From Lachnospiraceae bacterium RM5 (GTDB lineage Bacteria; Bacillota; Clostridia; Lachnospirales; Lachnospiraceae), in the NCBI GenBank assembly GCA_900110975.1, contig FOFK01000002.1, forward strand, positions 610,373 to 674,372: a stretch of DNA of 64,000 nucleotides, written 5' to 3'. A model generated the notes under the pieces. That model saw only the letters and a list, made by a program, of their open reading frames with translations, was not told where the DNA came from and ran no database searches. Numbering within the stretch: the first letter of the stretch is position 1; each line of letters opens with the position of its first letter. Shown one piece after another: positions 43,269 to 53,720 of the stretch. The translations under genes and the position numbers were made by a program.

Positions 43269-43299
43269 TTTTTTCACCACCCTTACGGTGTGAAAAAAT
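43269..43299 (-). terminator. Terminator of the tRNA cluster
   Basis: Arms TTTTTTCAC...GTGAAAAAA around ACCCTTACGGT, followed on the minus strand by GTGTTTTTTT. It lies 22 bp downstream of tRNA-Gln. Confidence 0.7.
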
Positions 43300-43320
43300 A
43301 TGCTGTATAAAATAAAAAAG

Positions 43321-43392
43321 CTGGGCTAGCTGGATTCGAACCAGCGAATGCAGGAGTCAAAGTCCTGTGCCTTACCGCTTGGCGATAGCCCA
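43321..43392 (-). tRNA. tRNA-Gln (UUG)
   Basis: Acceptor TGGGCTA/TAGCCCA, D arm CCAAGCGG, anticodon stem CAGGA with loop CTTTGAC (anticodon TTG), T arm CTGGTTCGAATCCAG, discriminator G. No CCA is encoded. Last of five tRNAs read from the promoter at 43890. Confidence 0.96.
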
Positions 43393-43431
43393 TTATATAA
43401 TAAAATATCAGGATAAAAAATCCTGATATAG

Positions 43432-43506
<75 letters not shown>

Positions 43507-43548
43507 ATAAAATATTTAATTGTTTCTTACAAAATAAGACATAAAAAA

Positions 43549-43622
<74 letters not shown>

Positions 43623-43671
43623 GTACATATCTTAAAATATAAGATATTATATATATGCATTAAATGCATAA

Positions 43672-43742
43672 AGCGGGTGATGGGAATCGAACCCACGTAT
43701 CTAGCTTGGAAGGCTAGTGTTCTACCATTGAACTACACCCGC
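43672..43742 (-). tRNA. tRNA-Gly (UCC)
   Basis: Acceptor GCGGGTG/CACCCGC, anticodon loop CTTCCAA (TCC), T arm GTGGGTTCGATTCCCAT, discriminator U. Confidence 0.96.
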
Positions 43743-43750
43743 ACATCAAA

Positions 43751-43825
43751 TCGGGGTGACAGGATTCGAACCTGCGACCTCTTGATCCCAAATCAAGCGC
43801 TCTAGCCAAGCTGAGCCACACCCCG
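43751..43825 (-). tRNA. tRNA-Pro (UGG)
   Basis: Acceptor CGGGGTG/CACCCCG, anticodon loop TTTGGGA (TGG), T arm GCAGGTTCGAATCCTGT, discriminator A. First tRNA after the promoter at 43890-43918. Confidence 0.96.
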
Positions 43826-43889
43826 GTAATCAATGTAACGTAAATATTTAATTATGCTGTAATGCATCTTTATTTAAAACACGGAGCAC

Positions 43890-43918
43890 ATTATACTTCA
43901 ATGAAATACATCTGTCAA
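43890..43918 (-). promoter_or_regulatory. Consensus promoter of the tRNA-Pro-Gly-Arg-His-Gln unit
   Basis: Minus strand TTGACA (43913-43918), exact 17-base spacer, TATAAT (43890-43895), 65 bp upstream of tRNA-Pro. A full consensus sigma-A promoter. Confidence 0.88.
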
Positions 43919-43937
43919 CCTTTATCTTAAATAACAA

Positions 43938-44022
43938 TGCGGAAGATGGGACTTGAACCCACACGTCGTAAACCAACACTAGATCCTTAGTCTAGCCTGT
44001 CTGCCAGTTCCAGCACTTCCGC
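43938..44022 (-). tRNA. tRNA-Leu (AAG)
   Basis: A class II tRNA with a long variable arm. Acceptor GCGGAAG/CTTCCGC, anticodon stem CTAGA/TCTAG with loop CTAAGGA, which places AAG at 34-36, T arm GTGGGTTCAAGTCCCAT, discriminator A. A34 would need conversion to inosine or decode CUU narrowly. It has its own promoter at 44048-44076. Confidence 0.92.
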
Positions 44023-44047
44023 ATTCGCATTAAACAACGCAAGTAGT

Positions 44048-44076
44048 ATAATATCACTCCTGCTATTATTTGTCAA
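44048..44076 (-). promoter_or_regulatory. tRNA-Leu promoter
   Basis: Minus strand TTGACA (44071-44076), 17-base spacer, TATTAT (44048-44053), 26 bp upstream of tRNA-Leu. Confidence 0.85.
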
Positions 44077-44174
44077 CATTTATTTTTATTTTTTTTAATT
44101 TTTTTATTTTTCCCATAATAGTGGCATTTCACACACATTTATGCCTCATGTAAAACTTAATAATCAAATAAATT

Positions 44175-45725
44175 TTATCTATAACTTCCACATTTTTCCT
44201 TAAATGCTTTTTTCTCTTCATACATATGTTTATCAGCACGTTTAAAAACAAGTTCGTAAGAATCATCATCTGATGCATATTCAGCAATACCTACGGATGC
44301 TGAATATTTTTCCCAGTCAGCCAATTCATTATTTTCATAAGCCTTTTTATAAGCAGCTCTCAAACTTTTTACAAGTTCTTTCCTTGCCATAAAATCATTT
44401 CCTGTGAGAATAACAACAAATTCATCCCCACCTATTCTAAATACAGGCGAATGCTTAAATACATCACATATCAAATGACAGCATCCCTTAATATACATAT
44501 CGCCCATTTTATGACCATGCTCATCATTTATCTTCTTTAAATCATTAATATCAGCCATTACAACAGCAAAATCTTTTAAACCTTCCTTAATTCTCTCATT
44601 AAGTTTACTTATTTCCCTGTTATATGCAGATTTATTTCCAATACTTGTAAGAGCATCTTTATATGCTTCCCTGCTAATTTTACCATACTGTTTTTCTCGC
44701 ATCTGCTTTTCTAATTCATCATTAGTAATATCATGTACTCGAAGATATATACCATTTGTATGCCCATTATCATCCCGTACATAACTTTCTTCAAGCTCAA
44801 AATAATGAATCTCATCTTCAATATTAATACTACTTCTAAAGCACAAATCCTGTTTATTTTTTGCCTGTTTATTTCCATCCTTAAAAAATTCATTAACCTT
44901 GTCAGTAAGAATAGATGTTTTTTTATTTATGTCTAAATTAAACAATTTATACCCCTGCTCATTTGACCATATACATTTTCTATCAGGGTCCAATATATAA
45001 AAGGCATCTGACAACTTTGAAACAATATCAGACAACACCCTGTCAAGAAGCCTCCTAGACCTGAAATTAATAGAAAAATAATAGATAATAATACCAAATA
45101 CTGCATATCCTGCCATAGATCTGTCAATAGGACTTTGAGAAAAAATAAAATATGTCTGAAAAATAGCAACCACAGACATGGAAATTAAAATAATTATATA
45201 TCTTTCTCTATAAAATTTCAGTGATTTCACAGTTGCCATTATAAAAATTAGAATTACACAGAAAAAGATAAAATAATCAACAATACGATGAATCGTCTGA
45301 CCAAACAAAGGTACTACCCTATAATAATTCCTATTATCTATATCAATCGCTTTAATCTTAAACGCATGACCATAAACAATATTTAACCCCATTTGTATTG
45401 CATCTAAAATAAGTATTATATACATTGAAGTAGGCTTATGCACACTTTCTTTCTTACCAGTTTCATTACAATATGTATTTGTAAAATTAACAAGCGCAAA
45501 CATTACAAGATCCATTCCAATGTAATAACAATAATGCCCCACCAAAGCAATACTATATATATCTGATGAAATAATAAGCAAATTACCCACTACAGGCGGA
45601 ATAAAAGCAAGTTCTAGAAAAAAAACATCTTTTTTAATTTCTTTATCCGAACGCAAAGCCTGAACAGCACATACAAACAATGCCGTAATTAAAAATGCAA
45701 AAATAATAGAATAATGTATACGCAT
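44175..45725 (-). CDS. Membrane diguanylate cyclase (7TM sensor, PAS-like, GGDEF)
   Basis: A 516-residue c-di-GMP synthase. Residues 1-225 hold seven or eight membrane helices resembling the N-terminal 7TM region of histidine kinases. A PAS-like sensor part follows (about 240-345, starting DILDPDRKCIWSNEQGYKLF-like sequence). The C-terminal GGDEF domain has the intact active site GGDEF at 432-436, preceded by the metal-binding DINDLKKINDEHGH. No RxxD inhibitory motif is evident at the usual place. It makes c-di-GMP from two GTP, controlling adhesion or motility. The chemoreceptor gene lies upstream by 57 bp, in the same direction. Confidence 0.9.
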   Translation of the reverse strand: MRIHYSIIFAFLITALFVCAVQALRSDKEIKKDVFFLELAFIPPVVGNLLIISSDIYSIALVGHYCYYIGMDLVMFALVNFTNTYCNETGKKESVHKPTSMYIILILDAIQMGLNIVYGHAFKIKAIDIDNRNYYRVVPLFGQTIHRIVDYFIFFCVILIFIMATVKSLKFYRERYIIILISMSVVAIFQTYFIFSQSPIDRSMAGYAVFGIIIYYFSINFRSRRLLDRVLSDIVSKLSDAFYILDPDRKCIWSNEQGYKLFNLDINKKTSILTDKVNEFFKDGNKQAKNKQDLCFRSSINIEDEIHYFELEESYVRDDNGHTNGIYLRVHDITNDELEKQMREKQYGKISREAYKDALTSIGNKSAYNREISKLNERIKEGLKDFAVVMADINDLKKINDEHGHKMGDMYIKGCCHLICDVFKHSPVFRIGGDEFVVILTGNDFMARKELVKSLRAAYKKAYENNELADWEKYSASVGIAEYASDDDSYELVFKRADKHMYEEKKAFKEKCGSYR

Positions 45726-45782
45726 ATAATCATTTCACATCCTTTCAAAGAAAGTATAGTTAAGATGTATCAAAATAAAACA

Positions 45783-47507
45783 TTAATCATTTTTCGTTTT
45801 AAAAATACTTACGTCTTTATTTAAATTGTCAGATAATTCTTTAAGTTCATTTGCGTCATCCACAAGTTTATTTATAACTTCCCTAAGCTGTATTGTTGAT
45901 GCTGAAGTTTCCTGGGAAGCTGCAGCATTCTGTTCAGAAACCGCTGATAAAGACTGAATAACATCTATAATTGTCTTACGTCCTTCATTAAGATTATCCA
46001 TTAAAGAACCAATATTATTTATATTATCAACAGATTTTCTGATACCTTTTATAACTACTTCAAATTTTTCCGATGTATCATTAAGTCGTTCAGAACGTTT
46101 ATCTACATTAGATTTAACTTCTTTCATTGCTCCAACAGATAATTGGGACTGTCTCATAAGATTATCAATCTCTTTTACAATCTCATCCGCAGAATTATTT
46201 GACTGTTCTGCAAGACTTTGAATTTCACTTGCAACAACAGCAAATCCTTTACCATTTTCTCCTGCCCTTGCAGCCTCAATAGAAGCATTTAAAGCAAGAA
46301 GATTTGTTTCATCAGCAATTGATGTAATGGCAACTGCTGCTCTGTTAATCTTTAAAACGGCCTCATTTGTAAGCTCTGTATAGTGATAAATTCTGTCAAC
46401 TGCCTCAATAGTTTCATTATTGCTGTCAGATAACTCAACCATCATATTATGTGCAGCTTCGCCACTTTCACTCATAATATCTGCATTTTCAAGAAGTGTT
46501 CCAACAACTTCTGTTATATCTTCAATATTTTCACCCATCTCCATAACAGATGTTGTGGCATTCTGGGTTTCCTCAGCCTGTGATGTTGCCCCAAGTGCAA
46601 TTGCATCAATAGCTTTATTAACATCTTCTGTTGTATTATTGGTAATCTGCGCTGTCTTTTTCATATTATCAGAAGCAACACCAAGTTTACTTATTGTTTC
46701 CTTAACATTTATAACAATGTCACTAAGTGCTTCATTAAGCTTAACAGCTGAGATTGCCATATCACCAATCTCTGTCTTATCATTTAACGATTTTACATCT
46801 ACCTCAGTTGTAAGATCGCCATTCTTCATCTCTCCTAAATAATATGTAACAGTTCTTAATCTGTTAATAAGCCTCTTCATGAAGAATATAATAATAACAA
46901 GAGCAACTAAAAGCATAATTCCCATAACAAGTAAAATATAAGCAATCGATTCTGCCATCGCCTGGCTTACACTCTCCCTTGGCTTAGATGCCGCAATCAT
47001 ACCGATATTCTCCCCATTAGCATTTTGAATAGGCAGGAAACATGTATAATACTCTTCCCCTGCAAGTTTTACATTTGTAGAATAAACATATCCCTCTTCA
47101 ATAACTTTTCTTACAATCTTATCAGAAACGCTCTTACCTGTAATAAGGTTACCATTATCATCCCTGATAGTTGTGATACGTACCGAATTACCTACAAAAA
47201 TAGATATATCAGAAGCTGTATCCTCTTTTATAGCTTCTATAAGTGCGCTATTTGCTGTAATAGAGTAATTTCCCTTATAAATATCGCCATCTTTATACTC
47301 ATAGGCGCCACTGTCAATTTCCTGATAAGTTTTAGACATCATATTTACAACAGCACTTAAACCATCATAAATATTATCTCTCATTTCCTTAACTATCTTA
47401 TATCCCATAGTCACTGAATTTATAGCCGCCATTAAAACCAAAGGAATTATTGATATTAAAAGGATTTTTTTAAGTAATCCACTATTTATAATACTTTTAT
47501 CATCCAT
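45783..47507 (-). CDS. Methyl-accepting chemotaxis protein
   Basis: A 574-residue chemoreceptor. Membrane helix 1 (about 12-32) and helix 2 (about 190-212, [19 protein letters not shown]) frame an extracellular single-Cache-like sensor (with the helix-strand pattern ending [21 protein letters not shown], described in parts: [15 protein letters not shown]). A HAMP domain with the [10 protein letters not shown] motif and the cytoplasmic signalling coiled coil follow; its hairpin tip contains [18 protein letters not shown]. The ligand is unknown. ATG 47507 is chosen because GGAGA is well spaced; ATG 47513 lies directly behind the site. The presence of a receptor implies motility genes elsewhere. 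Confidence 0.92.
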   Translation of the reverse strand: MDDKSIINSGLLKKILLISIIPLVLMAAINSVTMGYKIVKEMRDNIYDGLSAVVNMMSKTYQEIDSGAYEYKDGDIYKGNYSITANSALIEAIKEDTASDISIFVGNSVRITTIRDDNGNLITGKSVSDKIVRKVIEEGYVYSTNVKLAGEEYYTCFLPIQNANGENIGMIAASKPRESVSQAMAESIAYILLVMGIMLLVALVIIIFFMKRLINRLRTVTYYLGEMKNGDLTTEVDVKSLNDKTEIGDMAISAVKLNEALSDIVINVKETISKLGVASDNMKKTAQITNNTTEDVNKAIDAIALGATSQAEETQNATTSVMEMGENIEDITEVVGTLLENADIMSESGEAAHNMMVELSDSNNETIEAVDRIYHYTELTNEAVLKINRAAVAITSIADETNLLALNASIEAARAGENGKGFAVVASEIQSLAEQSNNSADEIVKEIDNLMRQSQLSVGAMKEVKSNVDKRSERLNDTSEKFEVVIKGIRKSVDNINNIGSLMDNLNEGRKTIIDVIQSLSAVSEQNAAASQETSASTIQLREVINKLVDDANELKELSDNLNKDVSIFKTKND

Positions 47508-47615
47508 ACCCATTCTCCAATCAATTTTTCACGAAACTCATTTGCATAATTATACCACATTTCCAAGCTATAAAGAAGAAAAAAGAAAAATATTAAAGAA
47601 ATCTTTACCAAATCA

Positions 47616-47643
47616 TTGACAACAAAAAAAAACGATGTATAAT
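47616..47643 (+). promoter_or_regulatory. tRNA-Asn promoter
   Basis: TTGACA (47616-47621), 16-base A-rich spacer, TATAAT (47638-47643). The transcript would begin near 47650 and include the half-tRNA copy before the intact tRNA. Confidence 0.82.
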
Positions 47644-47654
47644 AGCTTTTGTTA

Positions 47655-47688
47655 TATGTATTCCTCGATAGCTCAATGGTAGAGCACT
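47655..47688 (+). pseudogene. 5'-half tRNA-Asn copy (tRNA fragment)
   Basis: 34 bp identical to 47730-47763, i.e. seven leader bases plus the first 27 bases of tRNA-Asn up to the start of the anticodon stem. After that the sequence is unrelated to a tRNA. The copies are 75 bp apart and also share TTTGTTATAT just before. Confidence 0.9.
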
Positions 47689-47736
47689 GCGGCGAGTTCC
47701 CAGTTTTACTGTAGGTTTGTTATATAGCGTATGTAT

Positions 47737-47808
47737 TCCTCGATAGCTCAATGGTAGAGCACTCGGCTGTTAACCGAGTTGTTGCAGGTTCGAGCCCCGC
47801 TCGGGGAG
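47737..47808 (+). tRNA. tRNA-Asn (GUU)
   Basis: Acceptor TCCTCGA/TCGGGGA (one G-T pair), D arm TAGCTCAATGGTAGAGCA, anticodon loop CTGTTAA (GTT) in stem CTCGG/CCGAG, T arm CAGGTTCGAGCCCCG-like, discriminator G. CCA not encoded. Confidence 0.95.
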
Positions 47809-47810
47809 CT

Positions 47811-47855
47811 AAAAGACACTTAACTGACATTAAGCCGGTTAGATGTCTTTTTTAT
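47811..47855 (+). terminator. Terminator of tRNA-Asn (bidirectional with uvrC)
   Basis: Arms AAAAGACACTTAAC (47811-47824) and GGTTAGATGTCTTTT, followed by TTTATTTT. It lies between the tRNA and the convergent uvrC stop at 47862. Confidence 0.85.
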
Positions 47856-47861
47856 TTTCTA

Positions 47862-49709
47862 TTATTTTTTATTAAAAAACTCAAATACGCTCTTTGCTGA
47901 TTTTTCATCCATTCCATCTATTTCTTTTAATTCTTCTACAGATGCAGCCTTCAACTCCTCTATAGATTTATATTTCTTTAGTAAAGCTTTTTTACGAACT
48001 GCGCCTATTCCCTTTATCTCATCAAGTACGGAATGAGTAGCCTCTTTTCCTCTCAGATTCCTGTGATAAGTTATGGCAAATCTGTGAGTTTCATCCTGAA
48101 TTCTTGTTATCAGTTTAAAAGCCTCACTGTTTTTTTCTATGGCAATTTCCTGATTATTAAAATATAAACCTCTGGTTCTGTGATGATCATCTTTTACCAT
48201 TCCACAAACCGGAATATTTAAATTAAATTCGCTAAGTACCGAAATAGCTATATTTACCTGACCTTTTCCACCATCCATAAGAATCATATCAGGAAATCTT
48301 GTAAAACTCCCATATTCCTTAGAGGTATTTACATCCTTCATTTTATCAATTTCCTCAAGTCCGTGTCTGAATCTTCTTGTAAGCACTTCCTTCATACTGG
48401 AGTAATCATCAGGACCTGTAACACTTTTTATCTTAAATTTTCTATAATCATTTTTCTTTGGTTTACCATCTTCATAAACTACCATCGAAGCAACCTGATT
48501 AAACCCGCTGATATTTGAAATATCAAAAGATTCAATTCTTTTTGTATAATTTATTCCAAGAAGTTCATCTATTTCTTCAACAGCCTTAACAGTCTTTTTC
48601 TCTTCATTTATAATTTTATCTTTATTTCTGTTTAAGATAATAACAGCATTTTTCCTTGCAAGTTCAACAAGTCCTTTATTTTTACCTTTTTTTGGAACTT
48701 TAATACTTACTTTCACACCTTTTCTAAGAGAAAGTAAATTTTCTATTGTTTCTAAATCATCAATCTCCTCAGGAATAAAAATTTCCTTTGGAATACGATA
48801 TGAATTTCCATAATACTGTTTTATGAAATTTTCAATAACATTATCTTCAGAAACATCCATATAAAAATGCTCTCTTCCGAGAATTTTTCCATCACGCTCA
48901 TAAAACACCATAACAATAGCATCATTTTTATCAATGGCATAAGAAATAATATCCCTGTCCATATATTCATCAGAAGTAATCTTCTGTTTATCAGAAATAT
49001 GATAAACGGAATTAATAAGGTCTCTGTAGGTAGCAGCATCCTCAAACCTTAATTCTTCTGAGGCTTTCATCATCTTATCTTCAAGCATCTTCACAACATC
49101 TTTATAATTACCATTCAAAAAACTGATTGCTTTATCAATATTTCCTCTGTATTCAGACATACTAATAAATCCTGCACATGGTGCAAGACATTTTTTTATC
49201 TGATAATTAAGACATGGTTTGGTATTTTTTCCATCTTTTATAATCTTATTACATGTCCTTATTTTATAAAGCTTTGCAATAAATTCTATGATATCCTTAA
49301 CATCCTTAACACTTGTATATGGACCAAAATATTTTGCATTATCTTTTTTCATTTCCCTTGCAAGAGAAATCTTTGGAAAATCATCATTTATGGAAATCCT
49401 GATAAACGGATATGCCTTATCATCCATAAGCATAGTATTATATTTAGGATGATATCTCTTTATTAAATTGCACTCTAAAATAAGAGCCTCAACCTCAGAG
49501 TCTGTAACAATATATTCAAACCATCTGATATTTGAAATCATCATATTGATTTTATCCGTTCTTTTTCTTGACGTCTGAAAATACTGTCTTACCCTGTTTT
49601 TAAGACTTATGGCTTTACCAACATATATTATTTCATCATTTTTTCCATGCATAAGATATACTCCCGGACGAGCCGGGAGTTTTTTTAATTCTTCATCAAA
49701 ATCAAACAT
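47862..49709 (-). CDS. uvrC: Excinuclease ABC subunit C
   Basis: A 615-residue UvrC, the nuclease that makes both incisions in nucleotide excision repair with UvrA and UvrB. In order: GIY-YIG nuclease (about 10-90, GVYLMHGKNDEIIYVGKA), the UvrB-binding UVR motif (about 200-235), the RNase H-like 5' incision domain (SFDISNISG...VYEDG, DGGKGQVN), and two helix-hairpin-helix motifs at the end (IKGIGAVRKKALLKKY, EIDGMDEKSAKSV). Full length. It begins immediately after the ftsH stop, so the two are co-transcribed. Confidence 0.96.
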   Translation of the reverse strand: MFDFDEELKKLPARPGVYLMHGKNDEIIYVGKAISLKNRVRQYFQTSRKRTDKINMMISNIRWFEYIVTDSEVEALILECNLIKRYHPKYNTMLMDDKAYPFIRISINDDFPKISLAREMKKDNAKYFGPYTSVKDVKDIIEFIAKLYKIRTCNKIIKDGKNTKPCLNYQIKKCLAPCAGFISMSEYRGNIDKAISFLNGNYKDVVKMLEDKMMKASEELRFEDAATYRDLINSVYHISDKQKITSDEYMDRDIISYAIDKNDAIVMVFYERDGKILGREHFYMDVSEDNVIENFIKQYYGNSYRIPKEIFIPEEIDDLETIENLLSLRKGVKVSIKVPKKGKNKGLVELARKNAVIILNRNKDKIINEEKKTVKAVEEIDELLGINYTKRIESFDISNISGFNQVASMVVYEDGKPKKNDYRKFKIKSVTGPDDYSSMKEVLTRRFRHGLEEIDKMKDVNTSKEYGSFTRFPDMILMDGGKGQVNIAISVLSEFNLNIPVCGMVKDDHHRTRGLYFNNQEIAIEKNSEAFKLITRIQDETHRFAITYHRNLRGKEATHSVLDEIKGIGAVRKKALLKKYKSIEELKAASVEELKEIDGMDEKSAKSVFEFFNKK

Positions 49710-51647
49710 TTAATTTTCCTTATTTTCAGGCATATCATTTTCAGTTAAATATTCTGAAACATCCTCACCACTTTGAACCTTTTTATATAATTCCATAAAT
49801 TGCTTTCCTGTAATTGTTTCTTTTGAATAAAGGAAGTTTGCAATAACATCAAGTTCTTTTCTATGCTCAGATAATATCTTCTTTGCATCATCATGGCACT
49901 TATCAAGCATTTTTCTTACTTCATCATCAATCATGGCTGCAGTTGCATCAGAACAGTTAAGTCTGGTCTGTCCTGTAAGATACTGATCTTCAACTGTTTC
50001 AAGTGCCATAAGTCCAAACTTCTCAGACATTCCATAACGTGTAATCATTGCTCTTGCAATATTTGTAGCCTGCTCAATATCATTTGAAGCACCGGATGTA
50101 ACACTTTGAAATACAAGTTCTTCTGCTGCCCTTCCACCAAAGAATGTAACAAGTTCTGCAATAAATTCATCCTTTGATTTAAGATGTTTTTCTTCTTCAG
50201 GAACCTGCAATACATATCCTAAGCTTCCCATGGTTCTTGGAACAATGGTAATCTTCTGGACAGGCTCAGAATTCTTTTGAACAGCAGTAACAAGTGCATG
50301 TCCAACTTCATGATAAGCAACAATTTTCTTTTCTTTAGGACTTAAAATTCTGTCTTTCTTTTCTTTACCTGCAATAACCACTTCAACCGACTCTAACAGG
50401 TCTGACTGCGAAATAGCATTTCTACCGTTTTTAACAGCATTAATAGCTGCTTCATTTATCATATTTGCAAGATCAGAACCAACTGCTCCTGAAGTAGTAA
50501 GTGCAATTTCTTTTAAATCAACAGTTTCATCCATGGCAACTCCCTTTGAATGAACTTTCAATATATCAATTCTTCCCTTTAAATCAGGTCTGTCTACAAT
50601 AATTCTTCTATCAAAACGACCCGGTCTTAAAAGTGCTTTATCCAATACATCTGGTCTGTTAGTTGCAGCAAGAATAAATATACCCTTTGATGTATCAAAA
50701 CCATCCATCTCTGAAAGAAGCTGATTTAATGTCTGTTCTCTTTCATCATTTCCACCAAATCTTGCATCCCTGCTCTTACCGATAGCATCAATTTCATCAA
50801 TAAAAATAATACATGGTGCAGCTTCCTGAGCCTGCTTAAATAAATCCCTTACTCTTGAAGCACCCACACCTACAAACATTTCAACAAAATCAGAACCTGA
50901 TAATGAAAAAAATGGCACCTTAGCTTCACCTGCAACAGCTTTTGCAAGAAGAGTTTTACCGGTTCCCGGAGGTCCTACAAGCAATGCACCTTTAGGAAGT
51001 TTCGCTCCTATTGTTGCATATTTTCCAGGATTATGAAGAAAATCAACTATTTCATTCATTGACTCTTTTGCTTCTTCCTGTCCTGCCACATCTACAAATG
51101 TAACACCCGTTTCTTTTTCCATATAAACTTTTGCATTAGATTTACCAACACCCATAATTCCGCCGGAATTTTTTGTCACTCTTCTGAATATCAATCCCAT
51201 TATCATATAAATAAGAGCAAATGGAAGTATCCATTCAAGGAAAAATGTTGTAATACTTGATTTTTTATCCTCAACCTGTGTTGTATATTTAACCTTATGT
51301 TCCCTTAAAAGCGGCATAAGTTCTTCATCCTGAACATTAAAAGGAAGCTGACCTGTCCAGTATGTTACTGAAACATAATCATTTTCATCCTCATCTTTCA
51401 AATGAATCATAATCTTATCATCTTTAAAGATAACTTTTTCAACTTCATCATCTTTTACCATTTTACAAAATTTATCATAGCTTACTTCTTTTGTAGTAGC
51501 ACTTTCAAGTGCAGAAGATAAAACTGTAGATAAAAGAATAGTGATAACTGCAGCAACGATGATAACAGCTAATGTCTGTTTTTTCTTTTTATCATTTTTG
51601 CCATTGTTATCATTTTTATTATTGTTATTCTGTGGTCCGTTACTCAT
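49710..51647 (-). CDS. ftsH: ATP-dependent zinc metalloprotease FtsH
   Basis: A 645-residue membrane AAA+ protease for damaged or short-lived membrane and cytoplasmic proteins. Two membrane helices (about 28-50 and 135-155) frame a short outer domain. The AAA module has Walker A GPPGTGKT at 225-232, [11 protein letters not shown] and the second region RPGRFDRRI; the zinc site HEVGH is at 446-450, with the third ligand in the following helical region. ATG 51647 follows AAGGAAAA. It heads an ftsH-uvrC unit divergent from pyrG. Confidence 0.96.
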   Translation of the reverse strand: MSNGPQNNNNKNDNNGKNDKKKKQTLAVIIVAAVITILLSTVLSSALESATTKEVSYDKFCKMVKDDEVEKVIFKDDKIMIHLKDEDENDYVSVTYWTGQLPFNVQDEELMPLLREHKVKYTTQVEDKKSSITTFFLEWILPFALIYMIMGLIFRRVTKNSGGIMGVGKSNAKVYMEKETGVTFVDVAGQEEAKESMNEIVDFLHNPGKYATIGAKLPKGALLVGPPGTGKTLLAKAVAGEAKVPFFSLSGSDFVEMFVGVGASRVRDLFKQAQEAAPCIIFIDEIDAIGKSRDARFGGNDEREQTLNQLLSEMDGFDTSKGIFILAATNRPDVLDKALLRPGRFDRRIIVDRPDLKGRIDILKVHSKGVAMDETVDLKEIALTTSGAVGSDLANMINEAAINAVKNGRNAISQSDLLESVEVVIAGKEKKDRILSPKEKKIVAYHEVGHALVTAVQKNSEPVQKITIVPRTMGSLGYVLQVPEEEKHLKSKDEFIAELVTFFGGRAAEELVFQSVTSGASNDIEQATNIARAMITRYGMSEKFGLMALETVEDQYLTGQTRLNCSDATAAMIDDEVRKMLDKCHDDAKKILSEHRKELDVIANFLYSKETITGKQFMELYKKVQSGEDVSEYLTENDMPENKEN

Positions 51648-51956
51648 ATTTTTTCCTTTCTGAATTTACATTATCTATTTCAATCTACATGAATATTTTC
51701 TTTATCATTTCATACTATTTTAAACGAAAAATATCCAATACGCCATATATAATTTTATTAAAAATACAGTTTTTGTCAATAACCCTGCATAAATCATAAA
51801 ATGTATTTGTATTTTAAATCAATCAGTAGTATAATAGCTTTTGTATTTTTATTTTTCAGAATATTTTTCAAAATAAAATACATCTATTTTTTTATTACAC
51901 AAACAACAAAGTATTAAACTTTTAGATATATATTTTTATTATTTTAGGAGGGTATT
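51648..51956. other. 309-bp divergent intergenic region between ftsH and pyrG
   Basis: Only promoter-like sequence is visible: a good pyrG promoter at 51807-51835 and A/T-rich leader. I see no hairpin attenuator and no reiterative GGG start of the kind that controls pyrG in Bacillus, nor any small gene with a convincing start site. Confidence 0.6.
51807..51835 (+). promoter_or_regulatory. pyrG promoter
   Basis: TTGTAT (51807-51812), 17-base spacer, TATAAT (51830-51835), leader of about 115 bases without clear structure. Confidence 0.7.
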
Positions 51957-53558
51957 ATGCCTGTAAAATATGTATTTGTTACCGGTGGTGTTGTATCGGG
52001 CCTTGGAAAAGGAATTACCGCAGCATCTCTTGGTAGATTATTAAAAGCAAGAGGATATAAGGTCACTATGCAGAAGTTTGATCCTTATATTAATATTGAT
52101 CCGGGTACTATGAATCCCGTCCAGCACGGTGAAGTATTCGTCACTGATGATGGTGCAGAGACAGATTTAGACCTTGGACATTATGAAAGATTTATAGATG
52201 AAAGCCTTACAAAGAATTCAAATGTCACTACCGGTAAGATTTACTGGTCAGTACTTCAGAAGGAAAGAAGAGGCGATTTTGGTGGAGGAACCGTCCAGGT
52301 TATCCCGCATATTACAAATGAAATTAAGAGTAGATTCCATAGAAACTATTCAGATAAAGAAACCGAGATAGCCATTATCGAGGTCGGTGGAACTGTTGGA
52401 GATATTGAAAGCCAGCCATTCTTAGAGGCAATCAGACAATTCCAGCATGACGTCGGCCATAACAATGCTATTTTAATTCACGTTACCCTCATACCTTATT
52501 TAAAGGCATCCGGAGAAATGAAGACCAAGCCTACACAGGCAAGTGTCAAGGAATTGCAGGGTATGGGTATCCAGCCTGATTTAATAGTATGCAGATCAGA
52601 GCATCCGCTTAATAATTCTATTAAAGATAAGATTGGATTATTCTGTAACGTACCTACATCCCATGTTCTTCAGAACTTAGATGTAGAATCATTATATGAA
52701 GCTCCACTCGCGATGGAGAAAGAGAATCTTGCAGGTGTTGTTTGCGAGTGTCTTGAACTCGAAGAAAGAACTCCTGATTTAGCCGAGTGGGAAGCAATGG
52801 TTAAAGCAAGCAAGAATCTCAAAAATGAGGTTAATATCGCATTAGTAGGAAAGTATATTTCCCTTCATGATGCTTATATAAGTGTCGTAGAAGCTTTAAA
52901 ACACGCAGGAATTGCAAATAGTGCCCAGGTAAATATTAAATGGGTCGATTCAGAACTTGTAACTAAAGAAAATGTTTCTGAAGTTTTAGGAGACGTTTCA
53001 GGTATCCTTGTTCCTGGTGGTTTTGGAGACAGAGGAATCGATGGAATGATTTATTCTATCGAATATGCAAGAACAAATAAAATTCCTTTCCTTGGGCTTT
53101 GCCTTGGAATGCAGATGTCTATAGTAGAATTTGCAAGAAATGTTCTTGGATATGAAGATGCTCACAGTGTTGAGTTTAATCCTTCTTCTACACACCCTGT
53201 AGTAAACTTAATGCCAGACCAGAACGGTATTGAAGATATCGGTGGTACATTAAGACTTGGTTCATATCCATGTCATCTTGATAAAGAATCAAAAGCTTTC
53301 GAATTATATGGTTCTGAGACTATATACGAAAGACACAGACACAGATATGAAGTAAACAATGACTACAGAGATAATTTAACAAATAACGGAATGATTTTAT
53401 CAGGTACTTCACCTGATGGAAGAATTGTAGAAATGGTTGAAGTAAAAGACCATCCTTGGTTTGTAGGAACTCAGGCACATCCTGAATTGAAATCCAGACC
53501 TAACAGACCACATCCACTTTTCCTAGGATTTGTTGAAGCATCATTGAAAAATAAATAA
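51957..53558 (+). CDS. pyrG: CTP synthase
   Basis: A 533-residue CTP synthase making CTP from UTP, ATP and glutamine. The N-terminal synthetase domain starts [23 protein letters not shown], written in parts as [12 protein letters not shown], with [15 protein letters not shown] next. The C-terminal class I amidotransferase has the catalytic Cys in GLCLGMQMS and the His/Glu pair in AHPELKSRP. Standard length. GGAGGG seven bases upstream. Own promoter and terminator, monocistronic. Confidence 0.97.
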   Translation: MPVKYVFVTGGVVSGLGKGITAASLGRLLKARGYKVTMQKFDPYINIDPGTMNPVQHGEVFVTDDGAETDLDLGHYERFIDESLTKNSNVTTGKIYWSVLQKERRGDFGGGTVQVIPHITNEIKSRFHRNYSDKETEIAIIEVGGTVGDIESQPFLEAIRQFQHDVGHNNAILIHVTLIPYLKASGEMKTKPTQASVKELQGMGIQPDLIVCRSEHPLNNSIKDKIGLFCNVPTSHVLQNLDVESLYEAPLAMEKENLAGVVCECLELEERTPDLAEWEAMVKASKNLKNEVNIALVGKYISLHDAYISVVEALKHAGIANSAQVNIKWVDSELVTKENVSEVLGDVSGILVPGGFGDRGIDGMIYSIEYARTNKIPFLGLCLGMQMSIVEFARNVLGYEDAHSVEFNPSSTHPVVNLMPDQNGIEDIGGTLRLGSYPCHLDKESKAFELYGSETIYERHRHRYEVNNDYRDNLTNNGMILSGTSPDGRIVEMVEVKDHPWFVGTQAHPELKSRPNRPHPLFLGFVEASLKNK

Positions 53559-53569
53559 TGTTATATCTA

Positions 53570-53603
53570 CACCTCATAATAAATTTTATTATGAGGTGTT
53601 TTT
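53570..53603 (+). terminator. Terminator of pyrG
   Basis: Perfect 14-bp stem CACCTCATAATAAA / TTTATTATGAGGTG followed by TTTTTAT. Confidence 0.93.
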
Positions 53604-53720
53604 ATATACCAAATATTTGCAAAACATGGTTTTACATAAACTCTTAAGATATAACTCACGATGTCTAATGTTTTACAAATATTTATTCACATAATTTTTA
53701 CTTAAAGGAGGAGAACTAAA

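Noticed and set aside
46420..46842. Plus-strand frame of 140 codons opposite the chemoreceptor
   Set aside because: It is a Ser-rich shadow of the minus-strand coiled coil, without a start site or family match.
51648..51956. pyrG attenuator or small gene in the divergent region
   Set aside because: No hairpin with U-run, no GGG start and no frame with a credible ribosome site.
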